Of a DNA stretch of 64,000 nucleotides, positions 42,558-51,200 are shown piece after piece. The translations under genes were made by a program, and so were the position numbers. The notes below the pieces were generated by a model. The model saw only the letters and a list, made by a program, of their open reading frames with translations. It was not told where the DNA came from and did no database searches. Source of the stretch: Flammeovirgaceae bacterium UBA6059 (GTDB lineage: Bacteria; Bacteroidota; Bacteroidia; Cytophagales; Cyclobacteriaceae); NCBI GenBank assembly GCA_002435755.1, contig DIYH01000004.1, positions 62,001 to 126,000 on the forward strand, in the 5' to 3' direction. Within the stretch, counting starts at the first letter, position 1. Each line of letters starts with the position of its first letter.

Positions 42558-44102
42558 ATGAAACAATTAACATCAGTTTTGATCATTCTTTCCTTGATTT
42601 CTTGCGCGACCAAGGAACCAGCCAATAATCAAAGAAATCTTAAAGTGGCCGTAATCAAGTACATGCACGAGACATGTACCTTTTGCCCAGGTGGAGATAC
42701 GGAAATCGAGGATTGGACCAAACTAGGTCCTCCAATAGGTGGTGAAGAGTTGCTCTCATCAGGTGGCTATATCCGCGGATTTGTGAAAAGAGCCGGGTCT
42801 TATCCCGATATGGATCTTATTGGGATCACTTCACCTGATAACGTCTTTGGTGGTAGCTCGCGTAGTTGGAACAGCAAAGAGAGTTTTGATCACTTTATGG
42901 GCAACATCGTTGATGAAGTAGTAGCCAATCTGCCTCTGGATGGCGTTTTCTTGGCGCTACACGGCGCAATGGCGGTTCGTGACATTCCCAAACCCGAAGC
43001 GGAAATTGCAAAGCGGGTTAGAGAGGTCGTTGGGCCCGATGTGCCCATCGTAGCTACATTCGACCTCCATGGCAATGAGGATGGCGATTTCCTTGAGTAT
43101 GCCAATGGCGCGTTCGTCACCAAGAGGTACCCTCATTATGATGCCTACTTACAAGGTGAGCGAGCCGCATACTTTCTTAGGGAAATGATGGCTGGAAGAT
43201 ATACTTCAACCACAGCCAGTAGAAAGCCCCCAATCATCACAGGTACTGTACTGCAGTGGACTGGGCAGTCTCCCTCTATGGATATCATGGAACGAGCGAG
43301 ACGTTGGGAATCCAGATTGCCTGATGTATTTGTAAGCGTGTTCTATGGCTTCCCATGGTCAGACGTCCCTGATGTGGGTACAACAGTACATGTAATGACC
43401 AACGGCGATCAAAACTTGGCAGACTCCATTGCCGATGATATGGAAGAGTACATCTGGAGGGTACGAGAGGATTTTGCATTAGGTGGATACCCTATGCCGA
43501 AGGAAGCTGTCGTACAGACTAAAGCGGCATTGGCTGAAGGTCGCGGGCCAGTAGTCTTAGGTGACTATTCCGATAGGCCCGGTGACGCCACCTGGATATT
43601 AGATGAGTTAATCAAGCAAGATGTATCAGGGGTACTTTATGGAGCACTAACTGACGCCAACGTATTGGAAGAACTTGAAGTCTCAGAGGCTCAACCGGGA
43701 GATGATTTCGACATGATGGTCGGTGGATATACTGGTGCTCAAGCTGGCGAAAAGGTCAGAATCCAAGGGAAACTGAGGTACTTTGGTGAGTACCGTGGTT
43801 ACGATAAAACGGCTATAGTAGAGTTTGGTAACAATAATGCATTATTCATCACTCCAACATATACTCAGTTATTGTACCCGGAACAATTGCGTGTAGGTGG
43901 TATCAACCCTGACGACTATCAGGTATTCGTCGTAAAGTCAAGAGTACATTTTAGAAGAGGTTTCGATGAAACAGGTTATGCCAAAGAAGTGATCGTAGTA
44001 GACGCGCCGGGCGATTGGTACGGAACGATCCGTCTTGATGCTCTGGATTACCAATATGCTCCAATAGCTGAACTTTATCCATTTGACGGAAGTGTTGAGT
44101 AA
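42558..44102 (+). CDS. M81-family (MlrC-like) metallohydrolase lipoprotein
   Basis: 514-aa protein; the ATG at 42558 gives a lipoprotein signal (VLIILSLISC) and is preferred to an ATG at 42507. The body is an MlrC/M81 protein: VAVIKYMHETCTFCPGGDTE corresponds to the HETNTFSP metal-binding signature, with LALHGAMAV, VATFDLHGNEDG and TKRYPHYDAY following. The C-terminal MlrC_C half includes GDYSDRPGDATW and the terminal VDAPGDWYGTIRLDAL. MlrC hydrolyses linear microcystin and related peptides; the family as a whole is peptide/amide hydrolases with a Zn site. Usual substrate is unknown here. Followed closely by a DUF2911 and an amidohydrolase gene. Confidence 0.87.
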   Translation: MKQLTSVLIILSLISCATKEPANNQRNLKVAVIKYMHETCTFCPGGDTEIEDWTKLGPPIGGEELLSSGGYIRGFVKRAGSYPDMDLIGITSPDNVFGGSSRSWNSKESFDHFMGNIVDEVVANLPLDGVFLALHGAMAVRDIPKPEAEIAKRVREVVGPDVPIVATFDLHGNEDGDFLEYANGAFVTKRYPHYDAYLQGERAAYFLREMMAGRYTSTTASRKPPIITGTVLQWTGQSPSMDIMERARRWESRLPDVFVSVFYGFPWSDVPDVGTTVHVMTNGDQNLADSIADDMEEYIWRVREDFALGGYPMPKEAVVQTKAALAEGRGPVVLGDYSDRPGDATWILDELIKQDVSGVLYGALTDANVLEELEVSEAQPGDDFDMMVGGYTGAQAGEKVRIQGKLRYFGEYRGYDKTAIVEFGNNNALFITPTYTQLLYPEQLRVGGINPDDYQVFVVKSRVHFRRGFDETGYAKEVIVVDAPGDWYGTIRLDALDYQYAPIAELYPFDGSVE

Positions 44103-44131
44103 CTTTAGATACAAGACCAAATCGAATAACC

Positions 44132-44680
44132 ATGAAGAAGAAAGTTTTTTTAGGGTTTCTCATATTTTTTGTGGTAGTGGTGGGGTATATGGCCTACTCT
44201 GTATTGACCACACGATCTCACAGCCCGTTTGAAGAAATCAAAGTATCAGCAGGAGACCTCAGTGTATCAGTAACCTATTGCAAGCCCTACAAGAAAGACA
44301 GGCTCATTTTTGGACAGGAAGCTGACGGTGCTCTTGTCCCATATGGCAAGTATTGGCGTCTGGGAGCCAACGATGCTACTGAGATCACTTTTAGCCGACC
44401 TGTGACCTTTGGAGGTCAGTCAGTGGATGCGGGAGGCTATCGCATGTACGCTGTACCTGATGTGAATAGTTGGAAGATCACGCTCAACTCCCAACTAGGT
44501 GAGTTTGGCTATTTCGAACCCGACTATAATCTGGATGTCATAAGCATTAACGCCCCCACAGGTTCTACTAATGAAGTTGTAGAGCAATTTTCCATTCAAC
44601 TTAGTAGTTCAGGTTCATCGGTGAATATGACATTTGCATGGGATGATACCCAAGTCGTAGTTCCAATAGTAGTGCAGTAG
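44132..44680 (+). CDS. Membrane-anchored DUF2911 protein
   Basis: 182-aa protein with an N-terminal helix (VFLGFLIFFVVVVGYMAYSV) and a DUF2911 domain: VSVTYCKPYKKDRLIFG, PYGKYWRLGANDATEITF, GGYRMYAVPDVNSWKI and the C-terminal VNMTFAWDDTQVVVPI. The family is widespread and secreted or membrane-bound in Bacteroidota but has no assigned role. Start is 29 bp after the M81 stop; it ends 2 bp before the amidohydrolase start, so the three are an operon. Confidence 0.88.
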   Translation: MKKKVFLGFLIFFVVVVGYMAYSVLTTRSHSPFEEIKVSAGDLSVSVTYCKPYKKDRLIFGQEADGALVPYGKYWRLGANDATEITFSRPVTFGGQSVDAGGYRMYAVPDVNSWKITLNSQLGEFGYFEPDYNLDVISINAPTGSTNEVVEQFSIQLSSSGSSVNMTFAWDDTQVVVPIVVQ

Positions 44681-44682
44681 CC

Positions 44683-45798
44683 TTGCGAGTATTAAGGCTA
44701 GTTTTTTACGGGTTTGGACTATTCGTTTTCCTTGGGCTGGTGTACTACATCATTGGCTTAATTCAGTATCGACTCAATGTGATGGATGTAGAGGAGTACG
44801 AGCCTGTTTCTACTCTGGTCGTACCCGAAAACCCAATTACACGAGCTAAGTACCCGTTTGTAGATGTCCACAATCATCAGTGGGTCATGCCAATCCAGGA
44901 TTTGGATAATCTCGTTGATGAGATGGAAGAGCTCAACATGGCCGTGATGGTCAATCTTAGTGGTTTTCGTGGTAAAGTCTTAGAGTGGTCATTGGACAAT
45001 GTCAATGAAAAGCAGACTAATCGTTTTAAGTTATTCGTCAATATCAACTTCGAACTTGTAGATGATGAAGGTTGGCCCGAAATAGTGCTAGATCAGATAC
45101 AAACTGGATATGACCAGGGTGCCCGAGGTTTGAAGATCTATAAAGAGTTTGGCCTTGATGACCTGGACAATGACGGTAATCGACTGAAAGTGAATGATTC
45201 ACGGTTTGATCCTGTCTGGGAGAAATGTGCCCAACTTGGTATTCCGATTCTTATTCATACAGGTGATCCCTCCTCATTCTGGGAACTTAAAGACAAATAC
45301 AATGAGCGCTGGTTGGAACTGAAGCAAAAACCTGGACGCTACCGTTCGCCGGATAAGTATCCACCATTTGAAGAGATCATGGCCGAGCAGCATGATCTCT
45401 TCTACAAGCATCCCAATACAACCTTTATCAACGCGCATCTTGGTTGGTATGGTAATGATCTTGGCAAGCTGGGAGCACTTCTCGACACTCTGCCTAATGT
45501 ATATACCGAGATAGGTGCCGTGTTAGCGGAGCTGGGTCGTCAACCGCGAACCGCCCGTCAATGGATGATCGACTATCAGGATCGCGTGCTTTTCGGAAAA
45601 GACACTTACAAGAAGGAAGAATATTACATCTATTTCAGGGTACTTGAGACGGCAGACGAGTATTTCGACTACTACCGCAAACGTCATGCCCACTGGAAAA
45701 TGTACGGGCTTGATTTGCCTGATTCAGTACTGCAAAAGTTGTATTACAAGAATGCCCTTAAGGTGATTCCTGACTTGGATGAGCGTCTATTTGAGTAA
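44683..45798 (+). CDS. Membrane-anchored amidohydrolase_2-family protein
   Basis: 371-aa protein with a TTG start that supplies an N-terminal anchor helix (LVFYGFGLFVFLGLVYYII); the next in-frame Met, at residue 34, lies after it. The rest is an amidohydrolase_2 (TIM-barrel) domain: FVDVHNHQW carries the HxH metal pair, ILIHTGDPSSFW an additional His, FINAHLGWYG a fourth and VLFGKDTY the Asp. Homologues decarboxylate or hydrolyse aromatic and amide compounds. Being near an M81 and a DUF2911 protein suggests a periplasmic degradation module, which is inference. Confidence 0.83.
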   Translation: MRVLRLVFYGFGLFVFLGLVYYIIGLIQYRLNVMDVEEYEPVSTLVVPENPITRAKYPFVDVHNHQWVMPIQDLDNLVDEMEELNMAVMVNLSGFRGKVLEWSLDNVNEKQTNRFKLFVNINFELVDDEGWPEIVLDQIQTGYDQGARGLKIYKEFGLDDLDNDGNRLKVNDSRFDPVWEKCAQLGIPILIHTGDPSSFWELKDKYNERWLELKQKPGRYRSPDKYPPFEEIMAEQHDLFYKHPNTTFINAHLGWYGNDLGKLGALLDTLPNVYTEIGAVLAELGRQPRTARQWMIDYQDRVLFGKDTYKKEEYYIYFRVLETADEYFDYYRKRHAHWKMYGLDLPDSVLQKLYYKNALKVIPDLDERLFE

Positions 45799-45840
45799 AA
45801 ACTATAACTACTTGACCTTCAAATTTTTACAGCTTTTTTT

Positions 45841-45893
45841 GTAACAGATTAGGGGTAAATATCTGCTAATCTTGTAACAGATTCAGGGTAAAT
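45841..45893. repeat. Two 20-bp direct repeats, 33-bp period
   Basis: GTAACAGATTAGGGGTAAAT (45841-45860) and GTAACAGATTCAGGGTAAAT (45874-45893) agree at 18 of 20 positions. They lie in the 112-bp space between the convergent amidohydrolase and PBP1C genes. The 33-bp period is close to three helix turns. No hairpin links them. Confidence 0.6.
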
Positions 45894-45910
45894 TCTTTTG
45901 ATCAGATCAG

Positions 45911-48226
45911 TTAAAGATCAGAAACGACTTCAAACTTTCTAGTAGAACTATTGCCTTTAGCGTCCACCACGGTAACTAAATACTCTCCCATAGGGAGCGA
46001 CATGGACTGCTTATGATCAAGTTGCGTTGATCCAATGTACTCATCATTGAGATGCCAAAAGAGCTCGGCTGACATATCCTGGTGTGCTGCTTCGATGACA
46101 ACCTGACTCGTACTTCCAGCCAGTTCGCGAGGGATAAAGATCTTGGAACCTGGCTGAGGGTAATTAATCGCAACTACTCCAGCAGATTCACCACCACACC
46201 CTTCAAGCAGTGGTGGCATACCTTGATAATCAGAATGAAGTCGACTATAGTAGTAGCCTTCGGTAGAAGGTAGTATAAATGCCGATTGTTGGATAGAGAT
46301 GTCCGAGGGATAGCAATCTCGATTGACTTGGTGAGTAGCCGTTTTATCTAACCAGACAGGAACATGATATTTGCAGATACCAGATCGCTCTGCTTTTTGT
46401 CCGAGCTTCATGATCTTAGTTTCAGGACAGTGAATACTGGCCAACATACCAGAAGCAGTGCAGACGTCTCTGGAAGTCGAGAACGGCTCCAGATCAGACA
46501 GCCACTTCGAGTCATTGGGTGAAAGTCGAATCAGTTCATTCAAAATTGGACCTGCAGTAGTTGCTCCTGTCATTCCCGCGCGTCCCTCTCCATCCGCATT
46601 ACCTACCCACACAGCGATCAGCACTTCTCCATTGAGACCTACAGCCCAGGCATCCCGGAAACCAAAGCTGGTACCTGTTTTCCAAGCGAGCCTTTGACTG
46701 GAGTTAAAATTCTGCCAGTGCTCATCTGCTCCCGATCTCTTCAGCTCCATCATTGCTTTGAAGGTATGCCAGATGCTTATTTCCTCCAGATCAATATCAG
46801 GTATACGATCATTCGTAAAGTCATAAGAAATACTGAGGTTGTATTCATTGGCAAGTTTGCGGTACATACTGAAGTAGACCTGCGCGAGTTCCCAAAGCTT
46901 TACTTCAGCCCCTCCAAGTATCATCGTTAGCCCATAGTGTCCAGGAGGCTGATTCAAGGTACTGATTCCCATTTCGGAAAGTTTGTGGTGAAATCGCTCA
47001 TAACGATAATCCTTGAGGAGATAAGCAAAGGGGATATTCAGTGACATGGTTAGGGCATCTTTGGCATTAACCATACCCTGATACCCCCTACTGAAGTTCT
47101 TAGGACTATATCCTCCAAAAAACGAAGGGATATCAGATAGCAACGTCTCTGGAAGTATCTGTCCATCGGATATTGCCGCCGAGTACAGCAGGGGCTTAAG
47201 GATACTCCCGCTACTCCTTGCTTTCTGAATCACATCTACTTGGTGGCCATCGGCGTTGGGGTCACTGGTATTTCCAACGTAGGACAGTACGCTACCATCA
47301 TCCAAATCCACTGCAAGCACTGCCAGATTATCTATGCCATTTCCCTTAAGAATCTGATGTTTTCTTTCGACTACTTCAGTGACTCGCTTCTGCCAAAAAG
47401 GATCGATACTGGTGTGTATATGCCTACCATCATGTGTTTCTCTCAAAGTGGTAAGCAAGTGAGGCAGCTTTTGAGGAATGTCATAGGGTCTTCCCGGTAG
47501 GGGCTCTTCCAGGCTCAATTCAAGCTCAAGACTACCGATGTGGCCTCTGCTATGGATCTTGTGCAATAGGAAATCTCTTTTTCGTCTAAGCTCATCCTGT
47601 CCTGTGCCTGGATAAATATCTCCAGGTTGATTAGGAAGTACGGCCAGCGCCGCACTTTCCGCCCATGACAATAGATGAGGTGCTCGCTGAAAGTAGCGCC
47701 AGGAAGCGGCCTCTACCCCGACTACATTACCTCCAAAAGGAGCCATTGACGCGTACCTCTTCAAGATATCCTCCTTTGACCAATGAAGCTCCAATCTTAC
47801 TGCCATTGCCATCTCCATGAGCTTCTGTACTAAAGTGCGATTTTCCTGCTCCATCATTCTAGCCACTTGCATCGTGATAGTACTTGCCCCACTAACCACC
47901 CTTCCTGCAGTCATATTCTGGTAAGTGGCACGCGCTATCGCCAATGGATTGATCCCGGGGTGACGGAAGAAATACTCATCTTCAAAGAGGAGCATGGACG
48001 TGCGGAGCTTCATGGGAAGAGAATCTGGCATTGGGAAGCGCCACTGCTCGTCTGCAGCGATGGAAGCACTCAGCAAATTTCCCTGACGGTCGTTGAGGAC
48101 GGTAGAGAGCGGGTAAGGCTCCTTCTCAGGAGGTATCATCATGAAGATAAGACATGGGATGAGAGGTATGCTCATCAAGAGCAGTCCAAGTCTTCGTCCT
48201 ATGGTCTTCCGAACCTTCAAGTTCAA
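45911..48226 (-). CDS. pbpC: Penicillin-binding protein 1C, bifunctional
   Basis: 771-aa bifunctional peptidoglycan synthase. After a membrane anchor (LGLLLMSIPLIPCLIFMM) comes the glycosyltransferase domain, with EDEYFFRHPGINPLAIARA and GASTITMQVARM. The transpeptidase domain has SxxK in SGSILKPLLYSAA (near residue 340), SLN in MSLNIPFAYLL and KTG in AWKTGTSFGFRDAWAVG (near 512). The C-terminal BiPBP_C domain ends in a beta-sandwich (FWHLNDEYIGS). PBP1C-type proteins typically associate with bacterial alpha-2-macroglobulin. The TTG start directly follows the stop of that gene (TAG then TTG), implying translational coupling. Confidence 0.93.
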   Translation of the reverse strand: MNLKVRKTIGRRLGLLLMSIPLIPCLIFMMIPPEKEPYPLSTVLNDRQGNLLSASIAADEQWRFPMPDSLPMKLRTSMLLFEDEYFFRHPGINPLAIARATYQNMTAGRVVSGASTITMQVARMMEQENRTLVQKLMEMAMAVRLELHWSKEDILKRYASMAPFGGNVVGVEAASWRYFQRAPHLLSWAESAALAVLPNQPGDIYPGTGQDELRRKRDFLLHKIHSRGHIGSLELELSLEEPLPGRPYDIPQKLPHLLTTLRETHDGRHIHTSIDPFWQKRVTEVVERKHQILKGNGIDNLAVLAVDLDDGSVLSYVGNTSDPNADGHQVDVIQKARSSGSILKPLLYSAAISDGQILPETLLSDIPSFFGGYSPKNFSRGYQGMVNAKDALTMSLNIPFAYLLKDYRYERFHHKLSEMGISTLNQPPGHYGLTMILGGAEVKLWELAQVYFSMYRKLANEYNLSISYDFTNDRIPDIDLEEISIWHTFKAMMELKRSGADEHWQNFNSSQRLAWKTGTSFGFRDAWAVGLNGEVLIAVWVGNADGEGRAGMTGATTAGPILNELIRLSPNDSKWLSDLEPFSTSRDVCTASGMLASIHCPETKIMKLGQKAERSGICKYHVPVWLDKTATHQVNRDCYPSDISIQQSAFILPSTEGYYYSRLHSDYQGMPPLLEGCGGESAGVVAINYPQPGSKIFIPRELAGSTSQVVIEAAHQDMSAELFWHLNDEYIGSTQLDHKQSMSLPMGEYLVTVVDAKGNSSTRKFEVVSDL

Positions 48227-51200
48227 CTACTCATAAACTGTCACCCACTTTCCTTCACCCTTAGCATGGATGGATGCCTTGTACATTGCCTCAGCATAGG
48301 GGCCTGGGAGATAGTATCTACCCGGGTAAGCGGCCGTTACACTCACTTTGAAGGTTTTACCCTCATTTTTACCAAGGTGGAAGTAGGTGTAAACTCGGTC
48401 ATCTCTGATATCCTGATAGTCATAGGTGTCATACTCATCACTCACTTGATCATTGAGTCGATCGTTTTGGATTTCCCAACCCGAAGGTAAAATATGAGAG
48501 AGCGCAATATCACGCACTGCTCCGTATTGATATTCGTTGGTGACTGATACCAGCACATCAAAGCTTTCGCCCATGGCTATGGAATCAATCTGCATCGGGC
48601 GACCCATTGGCGTCACATATCGAACTTTGATCCCCATGTCCGAAGCATCAACTATCTCAGCACCTGGCTTGGGTGTCCCACTTATGGTCAGTGTTGCAAA
48701 CAGAGTTGCCTCACCCTTGTTGGTGATGCTTAGCTTGTCTCCATCAGCAGTATTGATCTCCGATCTGTAAATAGCCTTCTCCGCTTGCCAACTGGTGGTA
48801 GTTGTGCCATAGCTAATGTCCGCCTTGAGCGGTCGGTTAGCATCATTGGATGCCACATACTTACCTATGGCCAAAAGCGAATAGGCTGTCTCCTGTGTAC
48901 TCATCCACTCACTGCTAGATAGCTGATCCGATAGCTCTTGAATTATCTTGAAAGCCTCCTCATTATCATTCAGATAGACATACGTCTCTAGTAGTATGGC
49001 CAAATCTCGGTGATAAGATCCGTAGCTGTAGTAGTAGTAATCATAGGACCTCTTCACCAGCTTTTTATCCGAGCTAGAGATCAATGCCCCGGCAGCATCT
49101 TTGCGCCCAATTGCAGCATAGGCTGCTGCTAGCTTGCAAAGTGACTCATACGAATTACCGGAGCTACTCCTAAGTCTATTCATAGCTCCGAGCTCAGGAT
49201 ACCCTGCTATCGCCAAAGTGAACAAACGGTACGACTGAATAAAATCACTATCCCTGTGATCCGTCGACTTTGTCCATTGACTCGCTTTACTTTTCTGAAA
49301 CTTCCTCAATCCGTCAACCAGATCACTCGGTACGGCATAGCCCATTTTTTGCGCTTCAATTAGAAAATGATATGCGTAACTCGACCCCCAGCTATTGGTG
49401 TAGGTAGATCCTGGCCAGTAGCTCATTCCACCACCAGATGTCTGGAATCGGGTCAGTCGCTTAATAGCCGCTTGTATATTTGACTCTGTCCGCACTTGCT
49501 GTGCACTCGTCAGCTCGGTCACCTGACCGAGGTACAACTGCGGGAATACGGCGGATACTGTCTGCTCAATACAGCCATGAGGATATCTCATTAGATAGTT
49601 AAGGCGCTGCTCGATATTGATCGAAGGGATAGATGCTACTTCCAACGCCACTTCATTCGTGCCAATCATCCCGAACAAGTCGATATCCAGCTCCTCGCTT
49701 TCACCCTGAGTAATCTGCTTGACTTTTACAATAGTCTGAGGGCTATTGGGTGCTCTTGAGTCGATATTGATTTTGTGCTCAGCAGTCTCTCTTCCAGACC
49801 TAGCGGAAATGTTAATCTGACCTTTGCCGACTTCTTCAGCCACTTCCAGATCAAAATATAAAGTGCCACTTTCTTTATCGAGTTTGATGGTCTGTTTGCT
49901 GTCCCCTGATAGCTTCAACACCCCGTCTACCTCCACTTCTATATCTGCCGACTCGATCTTGTCGAGGTAGCGAAACACATTGACCGGTAGGCTCACACGC
50001 TCACCAGGGCCAACGACCCGCGGCATAGTGCCTTGCACCATCAGCGGCTTCACCACCGGAGTAGTGGTCTCAGCACTACCATAGGCTTGATCCAGTCCAG
50101 CCACAACCATGGTTTTGACCGAGCCGATGTACTCAGGCATCACGTAACTATGATCAGCAGTTTCTCCTGGTGCCAGATAGTACGGCCCCATAAACTTGAC
50201 TACAGGCTTGAAGCGGTTCTCCTGCATATTGTCGTTATCATCTCTACCGCCTTCACCTCCACCTATGGCCAGTAGTCGTTCGAGTCTCCCACCATATGCA
50301 CCGATCACATCGTCATACAAGTCCCACGTTTTTACCCCAATGGCTTCTTTGCTATAAAAATGATCCCAGGGCTTAGGAGTCGTAAAGTTGGTGATGTCGA
50401 GCAGACCTTCATCCACTACCGCAATGGTGTAAGACATTGGCTGATCATTGTCTTCGGATACCTCAAACTCCACCAACTCACCTGGCTCAATTTCATCCTG
50501 CATCGCAATGACCGGAGTAAGCTTGGTCAGAGGATCAAACACCTCGATAGGAGCTATTCCGTACAACCTAATCGGTAAATCGTTGACCGTTTGTCCATGC
50601 GGCTGAAGGAGGGTAACGTGGAGATATACATTAGGCGACATATCTGTGGTGGCCGGTACCTCAATAGAGTTCCAATCCTTTTCAGTCTTCACCCAAAAGT
50701 TCTCCAACACCTTGCTGCCGTTTTCGATACTCACTAAGGCATTGCCTTCCAGGCTTCCGCGCATCATCACCTTGATCGTCTCTCCCACAGCATACTCAGA
50801 CTTGTCGGTGCTCACCTCCAGTGAAGTCGCCCCTAGGTTACTTCCCTCACCTCCACAATACCATGAGGTATAGAAGACCTGACTTGCCGAGTGGCCAGAC
50901 GTAGGGTCACTCACTACCGCAATGAACCTGCCCCAGCTTGGGCTTTCTATTTCAAAATTGAGATTGGCCTTGCCGCCCTGCGTATCGAATTTCTCAGACT
51001 TCACTAGTGTTGCATATGCCGAAGAGAGGTAGTTAGTGGTGTTGTCCGAAGATTCGTCCCACCACCATCGCCATTGGAGCCTGTAAAGTTTAAAATCAAG
51101 CCCCGTCTTTGACACCAGCTCTCCATCAGCATTGACTGTGACGACAGCCAGGTTCTGAGGTTGATCTCGCTTGATTCGACTGCCGTTTTCAGCCGTGGTA

